The notes: a model not told the origin generated them from the letters alone. Counted from the stretch's first letter, positions 38,089 to 49,358 are shown. The stretch: 56,450 bases of DNA from RBG-16-66-20 sp035499575 (GCA_035499575.1 DATJYN010000026.1:1-56450); one strand, 5' to 3'. Numbers and translations: made by a program.

Positions 38089-39099
38089 ATGAATATCCAC
38101 GGTTCGTTTCCTTCGGTACGGATGCGGCGCATGCGGCGGGACGAGTTTTCGCGCCGGCTGATGCGCGAGACCGTGTTGAGCGCAGACGACCTGATCTACC
38201 CGGTGTTCGTCCTAGACGGGAAAAACCGTACTGAAAAAGTGGCCTCGATGCCGGGCGTCGAACGCCTTACCGTGGACCGCCTACTACCGGTGGCCGAGCG
38301 CTGCATGAAATTACGCGTGCCGGTGATGGCGCTGTTCCCCGTGATCGACCAGAAGCTCAAGTCGCTCGATGGCCGCGAAGCTTTCAATCCGAAGGGGCTG
38401 ATCCCGCGCGCGGTCGGTGCGCTGAAAAAAAACTTCCCAGGGCTCGGCATCATGACCGACGTGGCGCTCGATCCGTATACCTCGCACGGCCAGGATGGCG
38501 TGATCGACAAATCGGGCTACATCTTGAATGACGTCACGCTGGCGATCCTGGAAAAGCAGGCGCTCGCGCAGGCCACCGCCGGCGTGGATATCGTGGCCCC
38601 CTCCGACATGATGGACGGCCGTATCGGCCGCATCCGCCAAGCGCTGGAAATCGCCGGCCACATCCATACCAAGATCATGGCGTATTCAGCGAAGTACGCC
38701 TCCGGATTCTACGGGCCGTTCCGCGACGCCGTCGGGTCGGCGAAAAATCTCGGCAAGAGCGACAAGAAGACCTACCAGATGGATCCGGCGAACTCCGATG
38801 AAGCGCTCTGGGAAGTCGGCCTGGATCTCGCCGAGGGCGCCGACATGGTGATGGTGAAGCCGGGCCTGCCTTACCTGGACATCCTCCGCCGCGTGAAGGA
38901 CGAGTTCAAGGCGCCGACGTTCGTCTACCAGGTCTCGGGTGAGTATTCGATGCTGCGCGCGGCGATTGCCAACGGCTGGTTGCCGGAAAGTTGCGTCCTG
39001 GAATCGCTCGTCGCCTTCAAGCGCGCCGGCGCGGACGGCATCCTTACCTATTTCGCCCTCGAGGCCGCGGCCGCCCTGAAGCGCCAGGTCAGTTCCTGA
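38089..39099 (+). CDS. hemB: Porphobilinogen synthase (delta-aminolevulinic acid dehydratase)
   Basis: A 336-residue cytosolic enzyme joining two 5-aminolevulinates into porphobilinogen for heme synthesis. The two Schiff-base lysines are Lys202 (YSAKYAS) and Lys257 (MVKPGLPY). The metal region reads ALDPYTSHGQDG, with aspartates instead of the cysteines of zinc enzymes, so it is the magnesium-dependent type found in Pseudomonas. The ATG start has no clear Shine-Dalgarno sequence. Its end overlaps the convergent binding-protein gene by 11 bp. Confidence 0.97.
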   Translation: MNIHGSFPSVRMRRMRRDEFSRRLMRETVLSADDLIYPVFVLDGKNRTEKVASMPGVERLTVDRLLPVAERCMKLRVPVMALFPVIDQKLKSLDGREAFNPKGLIPRAVGALKKNFPGLGIMTDVALDPYTSHGQDGVIDKSGYILNDVTLAILEKQALAQATAGVDIVAPSDMMDGRIGRIRQALEIAGHIHTKIMAYSAKYASGFYGPFRDAVGSAKNLGKSDKKTYQMDPANSDEALWEVGLDLAEGADMVMVKPGLPYLDILRRVKDEFKAPTFVYQVSGEYSMLRAAIANGWLPESCVLESLVAFKRAGADGILTYFALEAAAALKRQVSS

Positions 39100-40225
39100 T
39101 CTGACCGTCCTTGCTGATGAATGTCAGTTCCACGTAGGAGCTGCCATTGTGGTTGGTCGGGGAGAACGAGACCGTATAGCCGCCTGCGTCATAGTTCGAC
39201 ATCGCGTCTAGGGCTCGCATGAAAACCTCGCGTGTCGGCTTCGGCCCCGCGCGCTTCAAGCCTTCCACGAGGACCTTCGCGCCGATATAAGCCTCGAGCG
39301 AGGTGAAGGAAAAATCCTTCTTGCCTGTCAACTTCTCCATGGCGGCGCGATATTCGACAACCACCGGGAGCGTACCGTGGTTATACGGAGGCACGTCGAC
39401 CGCGATGACGACACCTGGGCCCTCCTTGCCCAGTGCATTGGCAAGCGGGCTCGCGCCGGGAAACGAATTGCTCGCCATCTGCGCGCCCATTCCAGACTTG
39501 ACGGCCAGCTTGATGAAGTCCGCGGTTGCCTTGTAAAGCGTGGTGAGGATGACCACGTCGGGAGAGCCCTTGGCGACTTCCTTGACGCCGGCCTCGATAT
39601 CGGGTTTGGCTCGATCCTTGAAGGCCGCCTTCGATACCGTTTCATAATTCTGCTTTTTGAGCGCGCGGTCGACCGCAGTCAGGTTTTCGCGGCCCACCGC
39701 ATCGTCGTAATACACGATGGCAAAGCGCTTCACGCCCAATGGCGCAAAATGGCCGACGATCTTCTCCAGTTCGTCGGCATAGCTCGCGCGAACGTTGTAG
39801 ACGAACTTATTGAACACGCGCATTGGGTCTGCGCCGGTGAAGGGATGCAGGAACGGCACCTTGTACTGCTCCACGAAGGGCAGCGCGGGACGGGACAATG
39901 TGGCGCTGGCATAGCCGAACAGCGCGAATACGCCCTGTTCCTCGATCAGTTTCTTGGTATTTTCGCCGGCCCGTTTCACGTCGTTCGCATCGTCTAGCGT
40001 GACCAGTTCGAGCTTGCGGCCATGCACGCCGCCGGCATCGTTGACTTTCTTGAAGTAGGCAAGGGCTCCGTTGCGGATGTCCTGGCCGAGTTGCTGGTTG
40101 GCGCCCGATAGTGGCGCCGACTGGCCGATGACGATCGCGTTTGCTGCGGGCGCTTGTGCAAGGGCGCCGCGCGTGCAGAGGGCAAAGATCACCCAGGCCA
40201 GCCCGCCTCGTAGGTTCATAGTCAT
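39089..40225 (-). CDS. ABC transporter substrate-binding protein, LivK/peripla-BP-6 family
   Basis: A 378-residue periplasmic binding protein with a signal peptide (residues 1-23, ending ALA) and the type I fold of branched-chain amino acid receptors: IGQSAPLSGANQQLGQDIRNGALAY near the N-terminus and FTSLEAYIGAKVLVEGLKRA near the C-terminus. No permease genes lie beside it; the nearest liv transporter is about 4 kb away, so it may use that one or act as an orphan sensor-type receptor. Ligand unknown. An ATG six bases downstream is an alternative start. Confidence 0.9.
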   Translation of the reverse strand: MTMNLRGGLAWVIFALCTRGALAQAPAANAIVIGQSAPLSGANQQLGQDIRNGALAYFKKVNDAGGVHGRKLELVTLDDANDVKRAGENTKKLIEEQGVFALFGYASATLSRPALPFVEQYKVPFLHPFTGADPMRVFNKFVYNVRASYADELEKIVGHFAPLGVKRFAIVYYDDAVGRENLTAVDRALKKQNYETVSKAAFKDRAKPDIEAGVKEVAKGSPDVVILTTLYKATADFIKLAVKSGMGAQMASNSFPGASPLANALGKEGPGVVIAVDVPPYNHGTLPVVVEYRAAMEKLTGKKDFSFTSLEAYIGAKVLVEGLKRAGPKPTREVFMRALDAMSNYDAGGYTVSFSPTNHNGSSYVELTFISKDGQIRN

Positions 40226-40262
40226 AGGTATCGGATTATGCCTTGGCGGAAGCCTGCCGAAC

Positions 40263-41810
40263 TCAAGGCGCGCCCGCGAGCTTCAGCGTGCGCAGGAAGC
40301 GTTCGGCGCTCTGATAGCCGATTACGCGCAGGTCCTTGAGTTCCCGTCCCTGCGCGTCGAAAAAGATGATTCCCGGCGGGCCAAAAAGATAAAAGCGCTT
40401 AAGCAGCGCTTTGTGCTCCGCCGTATTGCCGGTGACGTCGGCTTGCAGGAGCAGCATGCCGTCCAGCTTCGGCCTGATGCGCGCATCGCTGAAGGTCAAC
40501 GCCTCCATCTCCCTGCAGGACACGCACCAATCGGCATAGAAATCCAGCATCACCGGCTTGCCCGGCGATTGCAGTTTCTGCTCGAGTTCGGCGACAGTCT
40601 GGATGCGCACGAAGTCGGTACCACCGGCCGCCGGCCGCAGCATCGGCCACACCATCCAAGCCGCCACGGCAAGCAGCAGGACGCCGAAGATGTGCTTCAC
40701 GCGCACCATCCAGGGCCCTGACTTCGGTAATAGCGCGCCTTCCGAGACGCCGACGACCAGCAGCGGTATTCCCATGCCGATCGCCATGGTGAATAGCGCA
40801 GCACCGCCGAGCGCCACATCGCGCGTCTGGCTGATGTAGAGCAGCGCGCCGGCGAGCGGCGCGGCAACGCAGGGGCTGACGATGATCGCAGAGAGCACGC
40901 CCATGCCCGCGACCGAGGCAAGTTTTCCGCCACCGATCCGGCTGTGCGCCGAATTGAGCGGATGGTGCAGGAATCCCGGCAGCTGCAGTTCGTAAAGGCC
41001 GAACATCGACAGTGCGAGCACGACGAAGATCAAAGCGAAGGCGCCCAGCACCCACGCGTTCTGCAAGGCCGAGGCGAGCAATGTTCCCGACCAGGCTGCG
41101 GCGATGCCCGCTGCCGCATACGCTACCGCCATACCGAGCACGTAGGCGAGCGACAGCGACAATGCGCGCAGCTTGCCGAGATTCCTGCCTTCGCCGACGA
41201 TGATGCCGGAGAGGATCGGCACCATCGGCAGCACGCAGGGCGTGAAGGAGAGCAGCAAGCCGAAACCCAGGAAGCTTGCCAGCACGAGCAGCGGGCCACC
41301 GGTCTGGAACAGGCGGGCGATCTCGAAATCGCTCACCTGCGTCGTGAACTCCGCGCGACCGGCATCCGGGGGACGGGATTGGGTTGCGCGGAAGGAAGCG
41401 AGCTGAATGGTGGCCTTGCTGTCCATCGGGATGTAGCACACGCCGACGTCCGCGCATCCCTGCGAGGTCACGGTCAGCCGCAGCGTCTCTTCCGCGTCCT
41501 CCACGGGCAGACGGATCGCCACCTGCTTGCGGTAGATCTCCATTTCCCCGAAGAACTCGTCCTTTTTGCGCGTGCCGGGCGGGAACTGCGGAATGCCGAT
41601 CCGCCCCTTAGAGCCTGCGTCGACCGCGAATTTGAAGCGCTCCCGGTACATGTAATAGCCGTCCGCGATCGCGAAGCTCACTTCCACCGTGCGCGCATCG
41701 AGCGCGCGCGTGGTCATGTGGAACGCCTTCTCGGGTTCGAGCAGATCGGCCGGGTCCGCCGCGCGCGCGGTTCCGAGCAAAGTCAGCACCAGAAGCAGGA
41801 TTCGGATCAT
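40263..41810 (-). CDS. dsbD: Thiol:disulfide interchange protein DsbD
   Basis: A 515-residue inner-membrane electron transporter that brings reducing power from thioredoxin to the periplasm, needed for cytochrome c maturation and disulfide isomerisation. It has all three redox pairs: Cys119/Cys125 in the periplasmic N-terminal domain (GCADVGVCY), the membrane cysteines in FTPCVLPM and SPCVAAPL, and the C-terminal thioredoxin-like site ADWCVSC. Slightly shorter than the 565-residue E. coli protein. Several c-type cytochromes in this window are potential clients of the pathway. It overlaps the cutA stop by four bases. Confidence 0.95.
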   Translation of the reverse strand: MIRILLLVLTLLGTARAADPADLLEPEKAFHMTTRALDARTVEVSFAIADGYYMYRERFKFAVDAGSKGRIGIPQFPPGTRKKDEFFGEMEIYRKQVAIRLPVEDAEETLRLTVTSQGCADVGVCYIPMDSKATIQLASFRATQSRPPDAGRAEFTTQVSDFEIARLFQTGGPLLVLASFLGFGLLLSFTPCVLPMVPILSGIIVGEGRNLGKLRALSLSLAYVLGMAVAYAAAGIAAAWSGTLLASALQNAWVLGAFALIFVVLALSMFGLYELQLPGFLHHPLNSAHSRIGGGKLASVAGMGVLSAIIVSPCVAAPLAGALLYISQTRDVALGGAALFTMAIGMGIPLLVVGVSEGALLPKSGPWMVRVKHIFGVLLLAVAAWMVWPMLRPAAGGTDFVRIQTVAELEQKLQSPGKPVMLDFYADWCVSCREMEALTFSDARIRPKLDGMLLLQADVTGNTAEHKALLKRFYLFGPPGIIFFDAQGRELKDLRVIGYQSAERFLRTLKLAGAP

Positions 41811-42130
41811 TTCCCGGGGGTCGTTTCCGCCAACAGCCAGTCCAGGTAATCCGGCAGGCCGCGCTCGATTGGGACCGCGATGATCTCGGGTAGTTCATAG
41901 GGGTGCCCGGCCCGGATCGCGGCTTCCAGGGCGGGGTAGCTCTCGGCGGCCGTCTTGATCAGCACCGGATATTCCTCGTCATGCTGTATGTCGTTCTTCC
42001 ACCGATAAACTGACCGGCACGGCGCAAGGATGTTGACGCAGGCGGCGACGCGCTTCTGGATCAGCATGTCGGCGAGCCGCTCCGCGGCCGCGCGGTCAGG
42101 CAGGTTGGTCAGCACCAACAGCGCGCTCAT
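41807..42130 (-). CDS. cutA: Divalent cation tolerance protein CutA
   Basis: A 107-residue trimeric protein of the CutA1 family. The signature segments ACVNILAPCRSVYRWKN and YELPEIIAVPIERG, with the terminal YLDWLLAET, match well. Its role is unclear despite the copper-tolerance name; the cutA-dsbD pairing is the same as in E. coli and other proteobacteria. Its start lies 35 bp inside the end of the epimerase-like gene, and its end overlaps dsbD. Confidence 0.95.
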   Translation of the reverse strand: MSALLVLTNLPDRAAAERLADMLIQKRVAACVNILAPCRSVYRWKNDIQHDEEYPVLIKTAAESYPALEAAIRAGHPYELPEIIAVPIERGLPDYLDWLLAETTPGK

Positions 42131-42941
42131 GCTCCAGGCCTTCCTCTACCGTCGGATAGCGCAAGCGCACGCCCAGGGTGCGCTTTAGGCGCGTGTTGTC
42201 CAGCCGCCGCGATTCGTTCATGAAGGAGAACATCTCCGGCGGCATGCGGGCGGCTGCGTCGGCTCGCGCGATGCGCGGCGGGGGCGGCAGGCCGTTCCGT
42301 TCGGCGACCAGATCGAACCACTCGCCCATCTTCAGGCGGGAATCGTCCGATGCGTTGTAAATCCCGGGCGGCGCGTCATCTTCCAGTGAACGGACGCAAA
42401 TGGCCGCCAAGTCGTCGGCGTGAATATGGTTCGTGTAGACGTCGTCTGCGTCACGCAGTACCGGCGTGCCCGCCCGCAGGCGCGCTAGCGGCAGCCGGTC
42501 CGTCGAATAGATGCCGGGCGCCCGCAGTACGGTGAGCGCGACGTCGCGCGCACTGCACCATAGTGCAAGCCGCGCCTCCGCATCGGCACGGCGAATCGCG
42601 CGGGCGCTTTGCGGATGAATCCGGCGGGATTCATCTACCAGCGCGCCGTCGCAGTCGCCATAGACCCCACTGGTGCTGATGTAGACGAAGCGGGTTGGTA
42701 GAATCCGCCTGCCTTCCAGCGCGGCGAGCAGATTCGCCGTGCGGGTGTCTGCAGTACCGGAGGAAGGCGGCGGTGCGCAATGCAATACTGCGGCGGACGG
42801 TTCGAGCGCAGCAAGGCTTTCGGGCCGGTCGAGATCGATTCCATTCTTGCGCGACAGGAGACTGATTTCGAAGGTGGATTCGAGCGCAGGCGCAGCGCGG
42901 CGCGCGATATCGCCATAGCCGGCGATTAGCAGGTGTTTCAT
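42096..42941 (-). CDS. NAD-dependent epimerase/dehydratase-like protein (YeeZ-type)
   Basis: A 281-residue Rossmann-fold protein of the extended short-chain dehydrogenase group. The N-terminus LLIAGYGDIARRAAPAL resembles the nucleotide-binding glycine motif (GxGxxA variant), and YISTSGVYGD with a later HADDLAA fit the family. The catalytic YxxxK is not obvious, so it may be an atypical or non-catalytic member similar to E. coli YeeZ. The start could be at 42941 or nine bases earlier (42950). It is divergent from the 2Fe-2S reductase gene and overlaps cutA. Confidence 0.82.
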   Translation of the reverse strand: MKHLLIAGYGDIARRAAPALESTFEISLLSRKNGIDLDRPESLAALEPSAAVLHCAPPPSSGTADTRTANLLAALEGRRILPTRFVYISTSGVYGDCDGALVDESRRIHPQSARAIRRADAEARLALWCSARDVALTVLRAPGIYSTDRLPLARLRAGTPVLRDADDVYTNHIHADDLAAICVRSLEDDAPPGIYNASDDSRLKMGEWFDLVAERNGLPPPPRIARADAAARMPPEMFSFMNESRRLDNTRLKRTLGVRLRYPTVEEGLEHERAVGADQPA

Positions 42942-42959
42942 CGGCGACATTGTAACGAC

Positions 42960-43996
42960 ATGAAAAGTAGCGAGATGCATACCGTCACTCTGCAACCAAG
43001 CGGTCATCAGTTCCAGGTCGAAGAAGGTGAAGCGGTGCTCGCCGCCGCCCTTCGCCAGGGATTTCTGCTGCCCTACGGCTGCAAGAACGGCGCCTGCGGC
43101 AGCTGCAAGGGGAAGATCGTTTCCGGCACCGTGGACTACGGCGTCTATCAGGCAAAGACGCTGACCGACGAGGAGAAGGCGCAGGGCAAGGCGCTTTTCT
43201 GCCAGGCCAAGCCGCTGTCGGACCTGGTGCTGGAAGCGCGCACCATCGGCGCGGCCAAGGACATCCAGGTCAAGAAGCTGCCCTGCCGCGTACAGAAGCT
43301 GGAGCGGCTTGCGGAAGACGCGATGCTGCTGCAGATCAAGCTGCCTGCAAACGAGAAGCTGGTATTCCTCGCCGGGCAGTACATCGACTTCCTGCTGAAG
43401 GACGGCAGCCGCCGCAGTTTCTCGCTGGCAAATGCCCCGCACGATGCGGAACTCGTCGAATTGCACATTCGTCACGTCGCCGGCGGGCAATTCACCGACC
43501 ATGTCTTCAACAAGATGAAAGAGCGCGACATCCTGCGCTGCGAAGGTCCGCTCGGTACATTCTTCCTGCGCGAGGAATCGGAAAAGCCCATCGTCTTCGT
43601 CGCCTCGGGCACGGGATTCGCGCCGATCAAGGCGGTGATCGAGCACATGTTCCACAAGGGCATCAAGCGGCCCGCGACCCTCTACTGGGGCGGCCGGCGG
43701 CCCAAGGACCTCTACATGAACGCGCTGGCGGAAAAGTGGGCCGCTGAGCATCCGGGATTCAATTATGTCCCGGTAATTTCAAACGCGACGCCGGAAGACG
43801 GCTGGAGCGGCCGCACCGGTTTCGTCCATCGCGCCGCGATGCAGGACTTCCCGGATCTCTCGGGACACCAGGTCTACGCCTGCGGCGTGCCGGTGATGGT
43901 CGACGCGGCGCGCAAGGACTTCACCGCCGTGTGCAAGCTACCGGAAGACGAGTTCTACGCCGACAGTTTTACGACCCAGGCCGACGTCGTCCCGCC

Positions 43997-44018
<22 letters not shown>
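42960..44018 (+). CDS. 2Fe-2S/FAD/NAD reductase, CDP-6-deoxy-delta-3,4-glucoseen reductase-like
   Basis: A 352-residue electron-transfer protein with an N-terminal plant-type ferredoxin domain (CKNGACGSCKG plus a later CQAKP cysteine), an FAD domain with RRSFSLANAP and an NAD domain starting at VFVASGTGFAPIKA. The top family match is the AscD/E3-like reductase, yet no deoxysugar gene is nearby, and Burkholderiales carry orphans like this in many genomes. It probably delivers electrons from NAD(P)H to an unknown oxygenase or reductase. Start uncertain: ATG at 42960 or 42975. Its end overlaps the convergent livF by 22 bp. Confidence 0.9.
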
Positions 44019-44696
<678 letters not shown>

Positions 44697-44707
<11 letters not shown>

Positions 44708-45476
44708 GGGAGGCGCCCAAATAGGCTTCAACGACGCGCGGGTCGCGCTGGATCTCGACAGGTGGACCTTCGGCGATGCGTTCGCCGTAGTCCAGTACCA
44801 GCACGCGGTCGCAGACGTTCATCACCAGGCGCATGTCGTGCTCGATGAGCAGAATCGTCGTGCCATCGCGACGAATGTCTTGCAGCAGCGTGCGCAGGGT
44901 CAACGTCTCCGAGGCGTTCATGCCCGCCGCCGGCTCGTCCAGCGCGAGCAGCGCCGGCTCGGTGGCGAGCGCGCGTGCGATCTCCAGCCGGCGCTGGTCG
45001 CCGTAAGGCAGATTGCCTGCGGCCTCGTTGGCGCGCGCGCGGATGCCGACGTAGTCCAGCAGCTCCAGCGCTCGGCGCTCGATCGCGTGTTCCTCGTCCA
45101 TGGTGCTGCGCATCCTGAGGACTGCGCCGATCACGCCGGCGTGCGTGCGCACGTGCCGCCCGATCATGACATTCTCCAAAGCGGAGAGATTGGCGAACAG
45201 GCGGATGTTCTGAAAGGTGCGGGCGATGCCGGCACCGGCGATCTGGTGCGGTTTCAGCTTCTGCAGATTCCTCCCGTTCAGCAGGAAAATGCCGGCGTCC
45301 GGTTGATAGATGCCCGTCAGCAGGTTGAACAGCGTCGTCTTGCCTGCGCCATTGGGTCCGATCATGCCGTAGATGTCGCCGCGCGCGATCGTGAACGACA
45401 CTCCGGAGAGCGCCTGCACGCCGCCGAAGTGCTTGCCGACGCCCTTCGCTTCGAGCAGCGGCGTCACGGGGGTCAC
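44697..45476 (-). CDS. livG: Branched-chain amino acid ABC transporter ATP-binding protein LivG
   Basis: A 259-residue ATPase with Walker A GPNGAGKTTL, the LivG-type long loop containing GIARTFQNIRLF, signature LPYGDQRRLEIARAL and Walker B LLALDEPAAGMN. Its GTG start overlaps the livM stop by four bases (GTGA). Works with LivF; the GIARTFQNIRLF loop is typical of LivG rather than LivF. Confidence 0.95.
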
Positions 45477-46530
45477 GATGCGCGGTCCTGCGTCAACTCG
45501 CGCTTGCGCACAGCCGACGGCAGCAGCCCGGCCGGGCGGAACAGCATCACCAGCACCAGTGCCAGGCCGAAGATCAGCATGCGGATCACTTCAGGCTCCA
45601 CCAGCGTGCGGCCGAACAATGCGCGCTGGGCCGGCTCCACCGTCCAACGCAGGATTTCGGGCACGAACGCGAGCAGTACTGCGCCCAGGATCACGCCGGC
45701 GATGTTGCCCATGCCGCCCAGCACTACCATCGAAACCACCATCACTGATTCGACCAGCACGAAGCTCTCCGGCGAGATGAAGCCCTGGATCGCGGCGAAC
45801 ATGCCGCCGGCGACGCCGCCGAAGCTCGCGCCCATCGCGAAGGCAAGCAGCTTCATCGCCGTGGTGTCGATCCCCATCGCGCGCGCCGCCACCTCGTCCT
45901 CACGGATCGCCTCCCAGGCGCGCCCGATGCGCGAATCCTGCAAGCGGACGTTGACGACCACGATCGCCAGCATCAGCGCGAGCAGGAGGTAGTAGTACTT
46001 CATCGGCCCGCTCACCACGATCCCCAGCATCGAATCGCTGCGGGAGAAGTCGATACCGCCGATGCGCACCGGGTCGATGCCGGCGATGCCCTGCGGGCCA
46101 TGCGTGATATTTACCGGCTGGGACAGGTTGTTCAGGAAGATGCGCACGATTTCGCCGAAGCCGAGCGTGACGATCGCGAGATAGTCGCCGCGCAGCTTGA
46201 GCGTCGGCGCCCCGAGCATCACGCCGAACAGCGCCGCCACGCCAGCGCCGATAGGCAGGATGACCCAGAACGGCAGGTGCAGTCCGAATTGGGGGCTCGC
46301 GAGCAGGGCGTAGGCATAGGCGCCTACCGCGTAGAAAGCGATGTAGCCCAGGTCCAACAGGCCGGCGAAACCCACTACGATGTTTAGACCCAGCGCGAGC
46401 AGCACGTAAAGCAGCGCGTAGTTGGCGATACGCACCCAAGCCGTACCCGCGTACGAGAGCGCGAAGGGCAACAGCAACAGGGCGACGGCCAGCATGGCGA
46501 TGCCCGCTTTCACCCACCTGCCGTCTTTCC

Positions 46531-46534
<4 letters not shown>
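45473..46534 (-). CDS. livM: Branched-chain amino acid ABC transporter permease LivM
   Basis: A 353-residue inner-membrane permease with about nine or ten helices. The LIVFAGLLDLGYIAFYAVGAY-like stretch and the cytoplasmic coupling loop SRIGRAWEAIREDEVAARAMG are characteristic of LivM. The GTG start (46534) overlaps the livH stop by four bases; the frame is open upstream across livH but that part is only a shadow. The C-terminus ends in a charged tail (RKRELTQDRAS). Confidence 0.94.
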
Positions 46535-47508
<974 letters not shown>

Positions 47509-47525
47509 GGCGGCCCGAGACTAAC

Positions 47526-47552
47526 AAAAAAAACGGCACCCGAAGGTGCCGT
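47526..47552 (-). terminator. Intrinsic terminator between the receptor gene and livH
   Basis: Eight-base-pair stem (47533-47540 with 47545-47552), CGAA/TTCG tetraloop, then eight T on the minus strand. It lies after the receptor stop codon and before livH, so it should reduce transcription into the permease and ATPase genes. Confidence 0.85.
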
Positions 47553-47578
47553 CTGCATCCGCCGCCGGCGGAGATGCG

Positions 47579-48856
47579 CTACTTCTTCTCCTCTGCCTTT
47601 GGTGCTTCCTTGGCAGGCTCGGCGGCAGGCGCCGCAGGCGCGGGTGCGGCCGCCTTGATGAATTCCTCGTAGGGGACCGTCTGGCCGGCCTTGATGATCG
47701 CGACCGGGACGAGCTTGCCTTCCTTCATCGTAAAGATCGTGATTTCGGCGTCCTTGCGGTCGCCTTTCTCGTCGAACGCGATCTTGCCGGTGGCGCCCTT
47801 GTAGTCGATCTTGGCCAGCTCAGGCAGGTACTTTGCCGGATCCGCGGAATTCGCCTTCTTCATCGCCTCGATCAGCAGGTTCGCTGCATCGTAGGTGAAC
47901 GGCGCGTAGATGATCGGGTCGACGTTGAATTTCTTCTTGTAGGCGTCGAGGAACTTCTTGTCCGCGGCCTGCGGCGGAATGCCAGCCTGCGAGCAGAGCA
48001 GCCCCTCAGCCGCGGCGCCGGCCAGCTTTGGCATTTCGTCGGTGCAGGCGCCGTCGCCGAAGGAGAACACCGCTTTTATGCCCAGTTCGCGCCCCTGCTT
48101 GATCAACGGCCCGCCGGTCGCGTCCATGCCGCCATAGAACACCGCGTCCGCATTCTTGCCTTTGACTTTGGTCAGGATCGCCTTCCAGTCCGTGGTCTTG
48201 TCGGTGCCCTTCTCGCGCGGCAGCACTTTGACGTTGGCTGCTTTCAACGACTTCTCCACCTCGTTGGCGAGTCCCTCGCCATAGGCGGTGGCGTCGTCGA
48301 TGATCGCGACCAGCCTGGGCTTCTTGGTCGCCGCGAGATAGCTGGCGACAGCCGGGCCCTGTTGATCATCGCGCGCCACCACGCGGAATTGGCCCTTGAA
48401 TCCCTGCTCGGTGAGTTTTGGGTTGGTGGCCGAACCGGAAATCACCGGGATACCTGCGCTGTTGTAAATCGGCGAAGCAGGGATCGAGGTGCCCGAATTC
48501 AGGTGGCCGACGACGCCGGCAACCTTGGCGTCCACCAGCTTCTGCGCGACCGTGGTGCCGACTTTCGGGTCGGCCTGGTCGTCTTCCGCGACCAGGACGA
48601 ACTTCGCGTCCTTGCCGTCGATTTTGATTTTGGCCTCATTCGCTTCGTCGATCGCCAGGCGTGCGCCGTTCTCGTTGTCCTTGCCCAGGTGGGCGATGTT
48701 GCCGGTCAGCGGGGCGACATGTCCGATCTTGATTTCGATCGACGGCGGGGGCGGCGGCGCCGCCTCAGCGACGGGTTTCTTGGGCTCTTCCTTGCCGCAG
48801 CCGATCAGGCCGACTGCAACGGCGAGCAATGTCAATGCGAGCTTCGAATTCTTCAT
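47579..48856 (-). CDS. Branched-chain amino acid-type ABC receptor lipoprotein (LivK-like)
   Basis: A 425-residue type I periplasmic binding protein. Unlike E. coli LivK it has a lipobox, LIGC, with Cys20 as the lipid anchor. A Pro-rich linker (PPPPPS) precedes the fold, which begins IKIGHVAPLTGNIAHLGKDNENGARLA and has the hinge-region GHLNSGTSIPASPIY. The C-terminus is a 25-residue Ala/Pro/Lys/Glu tail beyond the normal fold. GGGAGAAG precedes the ATG at 48856. It supplies the liv transporter downstream; ligand probably an amino acid or small amide, not proven. Confidence 0.93.
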   Translation of the reverse strand: MKNSKLALTLLAVAVGLIGCGKEEPKKPVAEAAPPPPPSIEIKIGHVAPLTGNIAHLGKDNENGARLAIDEANEAKIKIDGKDAKFVLVAEDDQADPKVGTTVAQKLVDAKVAGVVGHLNSGTSIPASPIYNSAGIPVISGSATNPKLTEQGFKGQFRVVARDDQQGPAVASYLAATKKPRLVAIIDDATAYGEGLANEVEKSLKAANVKVLPREKGTDKTTDWKAILTKVKGKNADAVFYGGMDATGGPLIKQGRELGIKAVFSFGDGACTDEMPKLAGAAAEGLLCSQAGIPPQAADKKFLDAYKKKFNVDPIIYAPFTYDAANLLIEAMKKANSADPAKYLPELAKIDYKGATGKIAFDEKGDRKDAEITIFTMKEGKLVPVAIIKAGQTVPYEEFIKAAAPAPAAPAAEPAKEAPKAEEKK

Positions 48857-48911
48857 GGGCTTCTCCCGGAAAACGGCGCGCCAATGATACTGCGCCCGCT
48901 GGAAATGGAAA

Positions 48912-48929
48912 GGGCCGGTTACCCGGCCC
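48912..48929 (-). terminator. Weak hairpin terminator after the small cytochrome c gene
   Basis: A 7-bp GC stem (48912-48918 with 48923-48929) with a TTAC/GTAA loop, followed on the minus strand by an interrupted T-run TTTCCATTTCC. It lies 24 bases after the cytochrome stop codon. The poor T-run makes it a weak call. Confidence 0.45.
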
Positions 48930-48953
48930 CCGTGAATTTGCGGCGCGCTACTG

Positions 48954-49265
48954 CTACTTGATGGACAGTACCCAAGCCACCAGCGCCTTGATATCGGCAT
49001 CCGGTACGGTGGCATTCGGCGGCATCGGCACCTGGCCCCAAACCCCCGAACCGCCTTTTTTCACCTTTTCAGCGAGCTTGGCCGCGGCGTCCTTCTGGCC
49101 GGCGTACTTTTTCGCCACGTCGGCATAAGTCGGACCGATGGTCTTCGTGCCCTTGACCACGTGGCAAGTGGTACACAGGTACTTCTTGGCCAGTTCTTCG
49201 TTCGCCTGCACTGGGAGCGCGGCGCTCAGGATCAGCGCAAATCCGGAAAGAATCAGTGATTTCAT
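48954..49265 (-). CDS. Small class I cytochrome c (c-551/c8-like)
   Basis: A 103-residue periplasmic monoheme cytochrome. Signal peptide residues 1-21 (ending VQA), one heme site CTTCH (Cys31-His35), and the axial methionine in VPMPPNATV near the C-terminus, followed by the terminal helix IKALVAWVLSIK. Such proteins shuttle electrons between the bc1 complex or nitrite/cyanide-handling enzymes and terminal oxidases. It stands alone between the liv receptor and ilvD. Confidence 0.93.
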   Translation of the reverse strand: MKSLILSGFALILSAALPVQANEELAKKYLCTTCHVVKGTKTIGPTYADVAKKYAGQKDAAAKLAEKVKKGGSGVWGQVPMPPNATVPDADIKALVAWVLSIK

Positions 49266-49358
49266 GGGGTTCCTGTCTGGTAGGCCTGTGCGAATGCTAC
49301 CCTTAGATCGGCGCGAGGGGAATAACGTCGCGGCTCGGCCAAGCGTTGACAGCTTCGA

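Noticed and set aside
37240..38100. 286-codon leftward open frame across engB and the engB-hemB gap
   Set aside because: Most of it is antisense to engB. The hairpins and terminator in the gap explain the leftward signal better as an RNA than as a protein.
42942..43751. Upstream extension of the epimerase-like frame to 551 codons
   Set aside because: The extra part is antisense to the 2Fe-2S reductase gene and does not look like protein; homologous N-terminus starts at 42941 or 42950.
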